Assembly: GCF_006538165.1 (NCBI RefSeq)
Contig: NZ_BDLU01000049.1
Location: 1 to 52,367 of the forward strand
DNA: 52,367 bases
Source: Komagataeibacter diospyri
GTDB lineage: Bacteria; Pseudomonadota; Alphaproteobacteria; Acetobacterales; Acetobacteraceae
Reading direction: 5' to 3'
The translations under genes were made by a program, and so were the position numbers. Positions 10,292 to 19,459 of the stretch are shown piece by piece; within the stretch, counting starts at the first letter, position 1, and the number at the start of each line of letters is the position of its first letter. The notes below the pieces were generated by a model. That model was not told where the DNA came from. It ran no database searches and saw nothing but the letters and a program-made list of their open reading frames with translations.

Positions 10292-11605
10292 TCATTTCGG
10301 TCGGCCGGACGTACCCCGGCGGGCATGGACAGCCTGTGCCGCAGCATGGCCTGACCTGATCGCGCCCTCGATTGTGGCGGGCAATCCCGTTGCCGTCCAG
10401 TCACCAGCCAGCAGCAGGTTGGGCGCCATGGTCCGCGTGCCGGGCCGCAGGCGGTCCTGCTGCACGGTCGCGGCAAAGGTCGCGCGCTTTTCACGCACGA
10501 TACGCAGCGGCGGCATGGCGACCGGCAGGGGCGCCGTCGCGGCCGGATCAATCGCGGCACGGACTTCGTTCCAGATGATGGCCGCCAGTTCATCAAGATC
10601 ACGCGTGGCATAGCGATTGGCGGCACTGACCGTGACCGACAGGATTTGGTCCTTGGCAAACACCCATTCGCTGATACCACCCACAACCCCGATAAAGCGG
10701 GCCTGCGCCAGCCCGCCGGTCAGCACCGGGACCTGAGACAGCAGGAAATGCACGTTCAGGATGGCTTCGAATTCGTCCGGCGCGCTGAATCCCGGCAGGT
10801 CGGCCGCCAGCAGGCTGGCCGCCACGGGTGCAGGCACCGCCATGATGACCGTGTCATTCGGCCCCATGACAATACGTTCCTCGCCCAGACGCAGGGCCGT
10901 AACACTCCCATCAGTCATTTCAACCGCACTGACACGGCTGCCGGTCCGCACTTCAGCCTTCAGCACCGAAAGATGGTCAAGTGCGGGATCCACGAAGCTT
11001 TCAGACAGGCCGACTGCCGGGAAACGGGGCAGGCAGTTGCGTCCCCCACGCGCAAGGCTTTCCTTCACCACGGCACCCAGCAGGGCGGCGCTGCCGGTAT
11101 CGGGCATGGTATTGAGGACAGATATGGCAAAGGGTTCAAGCAGCCTGCGTGCAAGGCTGCCGGGCTGCAGGCAGTCCGACACCACCATGTCCGGCGTCGC
11201 CTCCATCAGCGCCAGCAGGCCGCGCAGTTCCGCCAGCCGCATGCCCGGCACGCGCCTGCGCTTCGACAGCACCCACAGCGGCACCCGCCCCCGTGACAGA
11301 TCCAGCGTCCAGCGCAGCCGGTCGGCAAGGTCCACGAACGGGAAAACCGGCCGCCCCGGCCCCACCAGCGTATCCTGTGCGCCGATCAGGCCAAGATAGC
11401 GGTAGACCGCCGGATTACCCGACAGCAGCAGATGATTGCCATTATCGATCCGGCAGCCCAGATGCCGGTCAAGGTAAGACCGTGCCCGACCGCCACAGGC
11501 GGGACCGGCCTCGTACACGCTGACCCGCTCGCTGCCGCCCGCCAGTTCTACCGCCGCCGACAGCCCGGCCAGCCCGCCACCAACAATATGGACATGTCCC
11601 GACAT
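10292..11605 (-). CDS. hpnE: HpnE, squalene-forming FAD-dependent oxidoreductase
   Basis: This 437-residue flavoprotein of the amine-oxidase/phytoene-desaturase type reduces hydroxysqualene to squalene, the last step of the HpnC/D/E route. The dinucleotide-binding motif GGGLAG is at residues 9-14, followed by YEAGPACGGRARS, which matches the FAD-binding loop. The C-terminal LLLAGDWTATGLPATIEGAIRSG is the second FAD signature. The start is 3 bp after the hpnD stop, so the two are surely co-transcribed. Function is assigned from family and position. Confidence 0.94.
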   Translation of the reverse strand: MSGHVHIVGGGLAGLSAAVELAGGSERVSVYEAGPACGGRARSYLDRHLGCRIDNGNHLLLSGNPAVYRYLGLIGAQDTLVGPGRPVFPFVDLADRLRWTLDLSRGRVPLWVLSKRRRVPGMRLAELRGLLALMEATPDMVVSDCLQPGSLARRLLEPFAISVLNTMPDTGSAALLGAVVKESLARGGRNCLPRFPAVGLSESFVDPALDHLSVLKAEVRTGSRVSAVEMTDGSVTALRLGEERIVMGPNDTVIMAVPAPVAASLLAADLPGFSAPDEFEAILNVHFLLSQVPVLTGGLAQARFIGVVGGISEWVFAKDQILSVTVSAANRYATRDLDELAAIIWNEVRAAIDPAATAPLPVAMPPLRIVREKRATFAATVQQDRLRPGTRTMAPNLLLAGDWTATGLPATIEGAIRSGHAAAQAVHARRGTSGRPK

Positions 11606-11608
11606 GGA

Positions 11609-12490
11609 TCAGGCCACCAGTGCGCGCAGCGCGACCAGCACCTTGCGCGGGCGGGACAGGGAGACACGCTTTTCCGGCGTGCCCCATCCCTGCCGTTCCT
11701 GTACGGCAAGAATGGCGGCATAGGTCACGCCCATGACGCGTGCGGGCCGCATGGCCGTGCGATCACACTGCTGCATGGCGCGGGAAGCCGCCCGGAAATG
11801 GTCATGCGCCCGACCGGCGAGGATACGCCCCACCTGTTCCAGCCGGGGGGCGCGCACCACGGCATCGGGTTCGGGCGGGATGCCAAAGCGTTCCAGCAGT
11901 TCGCGCGGCAGGTACAGCCGGCCCAGCCGTGCATCCTCCGCCACGTCACGCAGGATGTTGGTGATCTGCAGCGCGCGCCCCAGATGATAGGCCACCTGGT
12001 CCGCATGGGCCGAAGAATCACCGAACACCCGCACCGACAGCCGCCCCACGGCAGAGGCCACGCGATCGCAGTACAGGTCGAATGTCGCCTCATCCGGCGC
12101 CACGATGGGACCTCGGGCGTCCATTTCCATCCCGTCGATCACATCATTGAAATCCTGCTGGCGCAGGTCGAAATGGCGGATGGTCGCCAGCAGCACGCGA
12201 TCGATGCCGTCACGCGCCTCGCCCGCATACAGCCGTGCAATGCGCGCGCGCCATTCTTCCAGCCTGCGGCACTTGTCGTCCTGCTCGCCTTCATCATCAG
12301 CCACGTCATCGACAAGGCGGCAGAAGGCATAGACCGCATACATGCCATACCGCCGGTCAGGCGGCAGGATACGCATTCCCTTGCCAAATGACGTGCCCGA
12401 CCGCACCACGATCTGCTCCACCTCGGCCAGATCGGCGGGATCGCAGCCCAGTACCGGGGCCTCTTCATGCCGCGCGCGCAAAAAACCCAT
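11609..12490 (-). CDS. hpnD: HpnD, presqualene diphosphate synthase
   Basis: The enzyme joins two farnesyl diphosphates to presqualene diphosphate. Its 293 residues show the squalene/phytoene synthase fold with both aspartate-rich motifs that bind magnesium-diphosphate: LVDDVADDE (D61-D66) and RDVAEDARLGRLYLP (D182-D186). The YGMYAVYAFCR motif ahead of the first is typical. hpnC is 83 bp upstream and hpnE 3 bp downstream. It resembles HpnC, as expected for this duplicated pair; order and motifs decide which is which. Confidence 0.94.
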   Translation of the reverse strand: MGFLRARHEEAPVLGCDPADLAEVEQIVVRSGTSFGKGMRILPPDRRYGMYAVYAFCRLVDDVADDEGEQDDKCRRLEEWRARIARLYAGEARDGIDRVLLATIRHFDLRQQDFNDVIDGMEMDARGPIVAPDEATFDLYCDRVASAVGRLSVRVFGDSSAHADQVAYHLGRALQITNILRDVAEDARLGRLYLPRELLERFGIPPEPDAVVRAPRLEQVGRILAGRAHDHFRAASRAMQQCDRTAMRPARVMGVTYAAILAVQERQGWGTPEKRVSLSRPRKVLVALRALVA

Positions 12491-12573
12491 TCCCGCGTGT
12501 TCCGTTCACTTTACGAATTTCAGTTCCGCCTGTTCTTAGCGGCAATCACGGCCAAGGACAAAATCCCGCGCCC

Positions 12574-13437
12574 TCAGACCAGCGTACGCACGGCCCCCGC
12601 CACCGCGCGCGCCACATCCATGCGCGACAGCTTGACCCGGCCCGCGATGGGATCTTCCACCCGCAGCCGCTGTGCCAGACGCTTCGACAGGTTCACGATC
12701 ACCGCCGCCTCCATACGCATGCGCCGGTCACGGATCAGACCGGGCAGAAGCGATGCATGCCGGTTGAGTTCATCCACCCGGTCCAGCAGCGCATTGAACA
12801 CCCGGCGCATGCCAGGAAGCGTATAACCATGGCGCAGGTCATCCACCGTGACCCCTTCGCGCGCCAGCCACGGCTGCGGCAGGTAGCAGCGGTCAAGGTC
12901 GCGCAGGTCACCGGCACAGTCCTGCAGGTGGTTGATGACCTGCAACGCGGTGCACAGCGCATCGGACGCGGCAAAGGTGCCAGCACTTTCCCCATGCAGT
13001 TCCAGCAGGAAACGCCCGACGGGATTGGCGGAATAACGGCAGTATTCCTCCAGCTCCTCCCACGTGTCGTAACGGTTCTTCACCGCATCCTGCCGGAAGG
13101 CCACGATCAGGTCGGTGGCGGTATCGGTAGGCACCCCAGTCTGCGCCAGCGTGCGGCCCACGCGCACCGCCGTCTGCGCATCCGGCCGCTGCGGTGCGGT
13201 GCGTTTGCCCAGCACCACGTCCTCCATGGCGTTGAGGCGGGTGATCTTGGCATCCGCATCCAGCCGGTCGGTATCGACAATGTCGTCGATCACGCGGGCA
13301 AAATCATAATACGCATGGACATGCGGACGCAGCCTGCGGCTGATCAGCAGGGAGCCTACGGGAAAGTTCTCGTCCCCGGCGTCCTTGCCCGACGAGACAT
13401 CCTCGCTGCCCCACACGTTCCGCTCATCAGTGTTCAC
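12574..13437 (-). CDS. hpnC: HpnC, hydroxysqualene synthase
   Basis: The enzyme turns presqualene diphosphate into hydroxysqualene. It has 287 residues with a squalene-synthase fold. The first motif FARVIDDIVDTD carries D51, D52 and D55; the second, HLQDCAGDLRDLDRCYLP, carries D173 and D177. It starts with GTG, which overlaps the hpnB stop as GTGA; this pins the start and suggests coupled translation. It is the third gene of the hopanoid operon. Confidence 0.92.
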   Translation of the reverse strand: MNTDERNVWGSEDVSSGKDAGDENFPVGSLLISRRLRPHVHAYYDFARVIDDIVDTDRLDADAKITRLNAMEDVVLGKRTAPQRPDAQTAVRVGRTLAQTGVPTDTATDLIVAFRQDAVKNRYDTWEELEEYCRYSANPVGRFLLELHGESAGTFAASDALCTALQVINHLQDCAGDLRDLDRCYLPQPWLAREGVTVDDLRHGYTLPGMRRVFNALLDRVDELNRHASLLPGLIRDRRMRMEAAVIVNLSKRLAQRLRVEDPIAGRVKLSRMDVARAVAGAVRTLV

Positions 13438-14666
13438 CCTACATCATCCCCCATGCTGCGGTTCATTACGGCTGCGGTGCCCTCACCGCGCATATGTGTC
13501 GAAATCGCGCCATCGGGTTCGGTATAGGCGCGGTTTTTCCATACCGTACCCCGGCCCCGATGGTGGTCCAGCGCCGAACCGACCGTCGCCAGCGTATAGA
13601 ACCCGGCAATGACCGGCAGCAACAGCGCCCATGACGGTGACAGGTTGAAACGCCTCAGGGTCGGGGTGTACGACGCCATGGACATGACCCATGCCCCCGC
13701 CCCCAGCAGGCATGGCAGGCCATGGCTGAACAGCGCAAGCTGCAGCGGCACGATCCATACCAGCACCATGCCGATCACGGTCCCCACCAGCATGAGCGGC
13801 GAATACCCAAGCTGCACATAAGCCGTGCGCGCCACCATGCGCCAGATATCCGACGGGTGGGGATAGGGCCGGATGGAACGCGCAAGACAGCTATGCCCCA
13901 GATAGATCCGGCCGCCACTGTGCTTGACGTGGGCGGCCAGCGTGCAATCATCGATCAGCGCGCCGCGCAGGCTTTCGATCCCGCCAATGCGCGCAAGGGC
14001 ACTCCAGCGCACCAGCACCGTGCCGCCCGCGGCACCTGCCACCCTGCTGCGCGGGTTGTTCACGCTGGCGAAGGGATAGAGCAGCGCGAAAAAGAATACG
14101 AAGGCGGGGACCAGCATGCGCTCGGCGGGGCTTGCGCAGTTCAGTTCCACCATTTCCGAGACCTGATCCAGCTTCCCTGCCTGCGCCTTGGCCACCAGTG
14201 TCGAGACATGGCGCGGGTCATGGGTAATGTCCGCATCGGTCAGCAGCACGAAACCACTGGAATCGGGCACCATCTCGCGTGCCCGGGCAACCCCCTGCGC
14301 CACAGCCCACAGCTTGCCGCTCCAGCCTGCTGGTCGGACCTTTCCGGTGACCACCGTCAGCCGGCGCCGGGGGTCCGGCACGGATCGCGCCAGCCGGCCC
14401 GTACCATCGGTGCTGTTGTCATCCACTAAAATGACATGCAGCAGGCCGGGGTAATCCTGCGCCAGCAGCGAGCCTATGCACTGCCTGACCGACGGGGCCT
14501 CATCCCGCGCGGGCACCACGATGCAGACTTCGGGGCAGTCCGCGCGTTCAAGCTGCGCGCCGCGCACGGGGGAAAGAATCGGCCCGGCCTGCCAGAACCA
14601 GCCGTGACAGAAAATCAGCCCGACCCAGATAACGAACACCAGAATGGATAGGGGAAGCAGCAGCAT
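13434..14666 (-). CDS. hpnB: HpnB, hopanoid-associated family 2 glycosyltransferase
   Basis: The protein has 410 residues. An N-terminal membrane helix (about 2-22) is followed by a GT-A domain with VPARDEAPSV, VDDNSTDGT and a D-x-D-like LLTDADIT, then two or three C-terminal membrane helices (SPLMLVGTVIGMVLVWIVP and following). Family knowledge places it in hopanoid loci; acceptor and sugar are not known. I chose the ATG at 14664-14666 because GAGGA stands before it and it lies 10 bp after the hpnA stop. A longer in-frame reading would overlap hpnA. Its stop overlaps the hpnC start. Confidence 0.9.
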   Translation of the reverse strand: MLLLPLSILVFVIWVGLIFCHGWFWQAGPILSPVRGAQLERADCPEVCIVVPARDEAPSVRQCIGSLLAQDYPGLLHVILVDDNSTDGTGRLARSVPDPRRRLTVVTGKVRPAGWSGKLWAVAQGVARAREMVPDSSGFVLLTDADITHDPRHVSTLVAKAQAGKLDQVSEMVELNCASPAERMLVPAFVFFFALLYPFASVNNPRSRVAGAAGGTVLVRWSALARIGGIESLRGALIDDCTLAAHVKHSGGRIYLGHSCLARSIRPYPHPSDIWRMVARTAYVQLGYSPLMLVGTVIGMVLVWIVPLQLALFSHGLPCLLGAGAWVMSMASYTPTLRRFNLSPSWALLLPVIAGFYTLATVGSALDHHRGRGTVWKNRAYTEPDGAISTHMRGEGTAAVMNRSMGDDVG

Positions 14667-14676
14667 GACAGGGTCC

Positions 14677-15672
14677 TCAATCCAGCATCCCATGCTGTCG
14701 GAACCAGTCGATGGCATCCTTTACCGCCTCACGCGCGGGGCGGGGAGCATAGCCCAGTTCGCGGATCGCCTTGTCAGAAGAGAAGAACATCTTCTTGTGC
14801 GACATGGCCAGCATCTCGGTCGTGACCCGTGGCGCGATGCCAAAGGCGCGCGACAGCCATTCGCTGGCTACGGCCACCGGCCAGATCACGGCCTGCGGCA
14901 GGCTTATCCGGGGCGGGGCCACACCCGCGATTTCCGCCGTCATGGCAAACAGGTCGCGCAGCAGGTAATTCTGGCCGCCAAGAATGTATTTTTCCCCGAT
15001 CCGCCCGCGTTCCAGCGCCAGCGCGTGTCCTTCGGCCACGTCATCCACATGCACGATGTTCACGCCGGTATCGACATAGGCCGGCATGCGGCCTGCCGCG
15101 CAGTCCAGGATCATCTGCCCCGTGGGCGTGGGCTTGATGTCACGGGGGCCGACGGGGGTGGACGGGTTCACGATCACGGCAGGCAGCGCGCGTTCATGCA
15201 CCAGACGCAGGACTTCCTGCTCGGCACGATATTTGGAACGCTTGTAGATACCGATCACGCCATGTTCATGAACCGGCGTTTCCTCATCGGAAATCGTGCC
15301 GTCCCCGATCAGGCCAAGGGCCGCGACGGACGAGCAGTACACGATCCGCTCCACCCCGGCCTTCTGCGCCGCCAGCATGAGCGCGCGCGTGCCCTCCACG
15401 TTGGCGATCATCATCGGCACCGGGTCGGGAACCCACAACCGGTAATCCGCCGCCACATGGAACACGTAGCGGCAGCCCTTTACCGCCGCGTCGAAGCTGT
15501 CGGGGGTGGACAGGTCCCCTTCCACCAGTTCGGCGGGAAGGTCACGCAGGTTGGTCAGGTCGCTTCCCTTGCGCACCATGAGCCGGAGTGTATGGCCACG
15601 CTCCACCAGATTACGGGCAACGGCGGAGCCGACAAAACCGGTCGCACCGGTTACAAGGGTTGGGGCAGTCAT
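14677..15672 (-). CDS. hpnA: HpnA, hopanoid-associated sugar epimerase-like SDR
   Basis: This extended SDR protein of 331 residues has the NAD(P)-binding motif TGATGFVG at 8-15 and a catalytic YxxxK (YKRSK) in the middle, and it is similar in style to dihydroflavonol reductases. HpnA is a steady member of hopanoid operons; its true substrate is not settled, and a role in the polar side chain with HpnB is inference. It is the first gene of the operon A-B-C-D-E-shc-G, and the promoter should lie in 15673-15866, shared with a divergent membrane-protein gene. Confidence 0.92.
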   Translation of the reverse strand: MTAPTLVTGATGFVGSAVARNLVERGHTLRLMVRKGSDLTNLRDLPAELVEGDLSTPDSFDAAVKGCRYVFHVAADYRLWVPDPVPMMIANVEGTRALMLAAQKAGVERIVYCSSVAALGLIGDGTISDEETPVHEHGVIGIYKRSKYRAEQEVLRLVHERALPAVIVNPSTPVGPRDIKPTPTGQMILDCAAGRMPAYVDTGVNIVHVDDVAEGHALALERGRIGEKYILGGQNYLLRDLFAMTAEIAGVAPPRISLPQAVIWPVAVASEWLSRAFGIAPRVTTEMLAMSHKKMFFSSDKAIRELGYAPRPAREAVKDAIDWFRQHGMLD

Positions 15673-15711
15673 GGTCTGAACGATCGCTCCGTCAGGGGAC
15701 AGAATTCACGA

Positions 15712-15731
15712 TTGCGATTACGGACTCGCAA
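15712..15731. promoter_or_regulatory. Inverted repeat in the divergent hpnA/hpnL promoter region
   Basis: TTGCGA, 8 bases, TCGCAA lies 40-59 bp before the hpnA start codon. Its symmetry suits a dimeric regulator that could act on the whole hopanoid operon. Only the symmetry is seen; the function is inferred. Confidence 0.3.
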
Positions 15732-15866
15732 CCAGCGGGCGTTCCATTTATCCCGACACCTCCCGGTGGCGCCAGACCCTGCTGTAGTGTAAGTCAGGCA
15801 CAACCGGCCCGTGCGGCACGAATTTTACCCGGTGTTCCCACGCCAACAGACCAAGACGGATCTTTT

Positions 15867-16943
15867 TTGAGAAAGCTCACCATCCTGCTGGCCATCCTTG
15901 GCCTGGCCCTGCTTACAGGCTGCACCGCGTGGCTTGGCGCGGGTTCGGTCATGAAGGCCATCGTCTCCATCGGGTTCATCGGCTTCATGGCGACCGTCAT
16001 GGCCCAGCTTGCAGTTGATGCAATACTGGGTCTTGCGTGGCACGCAGCTTGCCGGGACATTCCGTTCGTGCAGCTGCTGGTTTCGCGCATGATCCGTGAC
16101 GCCGCCGCATCCTGTCTGCCGTTTTCGCAGCTGGGCGGGATGGTGCTGGGTATCCGGGCCACGTGTTCGAGCGACCTGTTCGCCGGGGCGAAGGGCCGCC
16201 ATGTGGATGGGAGCGAGGCCGCCTGCGCCAATCTGGTGGACATCACCACCGAGGTCATGGGCCAGATCCTGTTCATCCTGACTGCCGTGGTGTGCCTGGT
16301 GGCCCACCAGCAGTCCAGCCCCTTCGCCCGCCCGGTCATGATCGGCCTTGTACTACTGAGCATGGGCATCGCGGGCTTCATCTATACCCAGCGCCGGGGT
16401 GGTGACCTGCTCAAGCGCGCGGGCAGGATGCTGGGCCACAACATGGCCGCCCAGTGGCAGGACGCGATGCTGAGCAGCGCTGACAGCATACAGGAACGTT
16501 TTGACGCCATCTGGTCCCACCCCAGCCGCATCGTGCAGGGCGCGCTGCTTCATTACGTGGGCTGGCTGGGCAGTGCAGCCACGATCTGGGTGGCTTATTA
16601 CTTCCTTGGCGCTCATCTTGGCTTCAGCGGCGCCATCGCGATCGAGGGCGTGGCCTGCGGCATCATGTCCGTCTCGTTCCTGGTGCCTGCCGGGCTTGGG
16701 GTGCAGGAAGCCGCCTACATGGCCCTCGGCTCGGCCTTTGGCATTGCCCCTTCCGTATCGCTGGGGCTGTCGCTGCTACGGCGCGGGCGTGAACTGGTGA
16801 TCGGCATTCCCATGCTGCTGCTGTGGCAGGCGATGGAAATGCGCGCCCTGCGCCGCCGCTCCGCACAGGGGGGCGCGGCACCGGCGACCGCCCCCGTATC
16901 CATCCACGATTCCGCCCCGCCCACGGATATCACGCGGGATTGA
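15867..16943 (+). CDS. hpnL: HpnL-like integral membrane protein (flippase-type, UPF0104 fold)
   Basis: The protein has about 358 residues and six to eight membrane segments. It belongs to the large family of lysylphosphatidylglycerol synthase transmembrane/AglD-like proteins; HpnL members occur in hopanoid loci and are thought to move lipids. The signature SFLVPAGLGVQEAAYMALG lies near the C-terminus. The start is uncertain: I use the TTG at 15867 (LRKLTILLAILGLALLTGC), which begins just before the first helix; in-frame codons further upstream would overlap hpnA. It is divergent from the hopanoid operon. A paralogue sits at 30563-31573. Confidence 0.7.
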   Translation: MRKLTILLAILGLALLTGCTAWLGAGSVMKAIVSIGFIGFMATVMAQLAVDAILGLAWHAACRDIPFVQLLVSRMIRDAAASCLPFSQLGGMVLGIRATCSSDLFAGAKGRHVDGSEAACANLVDITTEVMGQILFILTAVVCLVAHQQSSPFARPVMIGLVLLSMGIAGFIYTQRRGGDLLKRAGRMLGHNMAAQWQDAMLSSADSIQERFDAIWSHPSRIVQGALLHYVGWLGSAATIWVAYYFLGAHLGFSGAIAIEGVACGIMSVSFLVPAGLGVQEAAYMALGSAFGIAPSVSLGLSLLRRGRELVIGIPMLLLWQAMEMRALRRRSAQGGAAPATAPVSIHDSAPPTDITRD

Positions 16944-16982
16944 TCCCGCGTGCCTGTCAACCTTCAGCCAGACAGACCCCGC

Positions 16983-17885
16983 ATGACCGACCAAACCGTA
17001 CCCCTGTTCGATACGCTGGTCATTATCGGCCCCGGCCTGATCGGGTCATCCATCCTGCGCCGGGGGATGGATGACCGACGCATCGCGCGCAGGCTGGTAG
17101 CCTGTGACATAAGCCCCGAAGTCCGTGCCCGCGTGGCTGAACTGGGTATTGCCGATGTTGTAGAGACCGACCCGGCCACGGCCGCGCGGGATGCGGACTG
17201 CGTGATCATATGCGTGCCGGTGGGCGCGATCGCCATGGTTGCAGCCCAGGTCATGCCGGTCATGAAGAAGGGCGCGATCCTGAGCGAGGTGGGGTCGGTC
17301 AAGGTCACGGTCATGGAGGCCATGCAGCCGCTTCTGGCCCGGTATCCCGATATTGCCTTCGTGCCCGCGCACCCCATGGCGGGCACCGAGTTTTCAGGTC
17401 CGGACGCCGGTTTCGCCACCCTGTTCGAGGACCGGTGGTGCCTGCTGACCCCGCCCGAACACACACCGGAACCGGCCATCACCCGCATCACGGCGTTATG
17501 GAAAATGATGGGGGCCCGCGTGCGCTGCATGAGCGTTGACCATCATGACCGTGTCTGCGCCATTGTCAGCCACCTGCCGCACCTGCTGGCCTTCACCATA
17601 TGTGGTACGGCGGATGACCTGGCAGATGAAACCCGGTCGGAAGTGCTGGATTTCGCGGCGTCCGGCTTTCGCGACTTCACGCGTATCGCGGCGTCCGACC
17701 CGACCATGTGGCGCGACATTTTCCTGAACAACCGCGAGGCGCTGCTGGATATGCTCGACCGCTTCATCGCGGATGCGCAGGAGATGGGGAATGCCATCCG
17801 CACAGGGAATGAGGACGTGATCGTAAGCCGCATCCAGCGTGGCCGCGCTATCCGGCGCAGCCTGATCGAAAACCGTCAGGCCTGA
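16983..17885 (+). CDS. tyrA: Prephenate/arogenate (cyclohexadienyl) dehydrogenase
   Basis: The enzyme oxidatively decarboxylates prephenate or arogenate on the way to tyrosine. It has 300 residues. The Rossmann motif IIGPGLIGSS follows the start closely, and the family marks EVGSVK, PAHPMAGTEFSGP and the SHLPH motif are present, which bind or act on substrate. I chose the ATG at 16983 rather than a GTG at 16950. It follows the hpnL-like gene by 39 bp and may share its transcript, although the functions are unrelated. A dispersed repeat lies after the stop, facing pyk. Confidence 0.92.
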   Translation: MTDQTVPLFDTLVIIGPGLIGSSILRRGMDDRRIARRLVACDISPEVRARVAELGIADVVETDPATAARDADCVIICVPVGAIAMVAAQVMPVMKKGAILSEVGSVKVTVMEAMQPLLARYPDIAFVPAHPMAGTEFSGPDAGFATLFEDRWCLLTPPEHTPEPAITRITALWKMMGARVRCMSVDHHDRVCAIVSHLPHLLAFTICGTADDLADETRSEVLDFAASGFRDFTRIAASDPTMWRDIFLNNREALLDMLDRFIADAQEMGNAIRTGNEDVIVSRIQRGRAIRRSLIENRQA

Positions 17886-17924
17886 ATAAATCATTTATTT
17901 TAAGTATGTTACCTATAAGAATAC

Positions 17925-17976
17925 AAGCTTCGGGAAACGCCGCTTTTTTTGAAAAAAGGCGGCGCCCAAAAAACTT
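17925..17976 (+). repeat. Intergenic hairpin repeat, copy 2
   Basis: AAGCTTCGGGAAACGCCGC, a T tract, GAAAAAAGGCGGCG and CCCAAAAAACTT are seen. The hairpin CGCCGC/GCGGCG spans 17938-17964. The 5' outer arm is missing. It lies between the convergent tyrA and pyk genes and would terminate both. Confidence 0.8.
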
Positions 17977-17990
17977 CCGATAATATCTGA

Positions 17991-19430
17991 TCAGGTAATC
18001 GTGGCGATCCGCAGCGTATTGGTGCTGCCCGCCACCCCGAACGGCAGGCCGGCGACGATCACCACAGCGTCCCCCACCGCGCCATAACCATCCCCCCTGG
18101 TAACCGTCAGCGCCTGATCCACCACGCTTTCGATATTATGGACCGGCGTTTCCTGCCCCACGGATACCGCCTGCACCCCCCATGCCACCGCCAGCCTGCG
18201 GGCAATGTCATCGGTCGGGGTCAGGCCAAGGATGGTGCAGTTGGGCCGTTCGCGCGCGATACGCAGCGCGGTGCGCCCCGACAGGGTGAAGGCCACGACG
18301 GCTGCGGCATCAAGGGTGGCTGAAATCTGGCGCGCGGCGGCGGCGATGGCGCCAGTTACGTCATGTTCGGGTTCCGGGCTGGATGTTTCCATCTGGCGGC
18401 GCCAGACCTCGTCTTCTTCCACCCGCCGCACGATCCGGTCCATGATTGCGACGGTTTCACGCGGGTATGACCCCACCGCCGTTTCGGCCGACAGCATGAC
18501 GGCATCCGCCCCGTCAAACACCGCCGTCGCCACGTCCGATGCCTCGGCCCGGGTCGGCGTAGGGGCATGGACCATGCTTTCCAGCATCTGGGTCGCCACC
18601 ACAACCGGGCGGCCAAGCTGCCGGGCAATGCGGATGATGCGTTTCTGCGCCAGCGGCACACGTTCAGGCGGCAGTTCCACACCCAGGTCACCACGGGCGA
18701 CCATGACCGCGTCCGACAGGGCGACGATTTCGTGCAGGTTGTCCATCGCCTGCGGCTTTTCCAGCTTGGTCATGATCCAGGCCTGGCCGGCAGCCAGTTT
18801 CCGGGCCTCGCGCACGTCCTCGGGGCGCTGCACGAAGGACAGCCCGACATATTCGATGCCAAGGCCCAGCGCGAAGGCCATGTCTGCCCGGTCCTTGTCC
18901 GTCAGCGCAGGAATTGGCAGGACTACATCAGGCACATTGACCCCCTTGTGATCCGATAGCGGGCCGCCAAGCACCACCTCGGTGACAAGGAAGTCATCGC
19001 CGCGTTCGCATACCCGCAGGGCCAGCCTGCCGTCATCCAGCAATAGGGTGCTGTCCACGGCGGCGGCGGCAATGATTTCAGGGTGCGGCAGGCTGACCCG
19101 TGTTTCGTTCCCCGGTGTGGGGTCAAGATCCAGCCGGAAGCGCGCACCCGTGCTAAGCTGCACCCTGCCATTGGCAAAATTGCCCACGCGCAGCTTTGGC
19201 CCCTGCACATCGGCCAGTATGCCAATGGGACGCCCCAGCTCGGCTTCCACATTACGGATCACGGCATGACGGGCGGCATGATCGGCATGGGTGCCATGGG
19301 AAAAATTAAGCCGGAACACATCCACTCCCGCCACGGCCAGCGCCCGAATGGTCGCGTGGTCTGTCGTAGCCGGACCCAGTGTCGAGACAATCTTGGTCCG
19401 GCGCATGGCACGGTATGGTGTATCCGGCAT
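17991..19430 (-). CDS. pyk: Pyruvate kinase
   Basis: The enzyme makes pyruvate and ATP from phosphoenolpyruvate. It has 479 residues, the usual length. Family motifs are RRTKIVSTLGPA at the start, DVFRLNFSHG, the active-site MTKLEKPQAM stretch, MVARGDLGVELP, ATQMLESM and DGADAVMLSAETAVGSYP, with a C-terminal allosteric domain. I chose the ATG at 19428-19430 since GGAG stands 7 bases upstream; an in-frame ATG at 19458-19460 overlaps the stop of the preceding gene and adds ten residues. It is the last gene of a four-gene unit with moeB-like, DsrE-like and SH3-protein genes. Confidence 0.96.
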   Translation of the reverse strand: MPDTPYRAMRRTKIVSTLGPATTDHATIRALAVAGVDVFRLNFSHGTHADHAARHAVIRNVEAELGRPIGILADVQGPKLRVGNFANGRVQLSTGARFRLDLDPTPGNETRVSLPHPEIIAAAAVDSTLLLDDGRLALRVCERGDDFLVTEVVLGGPLSDHKGVNVPDVVLPIPALTDKDRADMAFALGLGIEYVGLSFVQRPEDVREARKLAAGQAWIMTKLEKPQAMDNLHEIVALSDAVMVARGDLGVELPPERVPLAQKRIIRIARQLGRPVVVATQMLESMVHAPTPTRAEASDVATAVFDGADAVMLSAETAVGSYPRETVAIMDRIVRRVEEDEVWRRQMETSSPEPEHDVTGAIAAAARQISATLDAAAVVAFTLSGRTALRIARERPNCTILGLTPTDDIARRLAVAWGVQAVSVGQETPVHNIESVVDQALTVTRGDGYGAVGDAVVIVAGLPFGVAGSTNTLRIATIT

Positions 19431-19459
19431 TTTCTTCTCCAGCCTGTTTCCGTCAGTCA

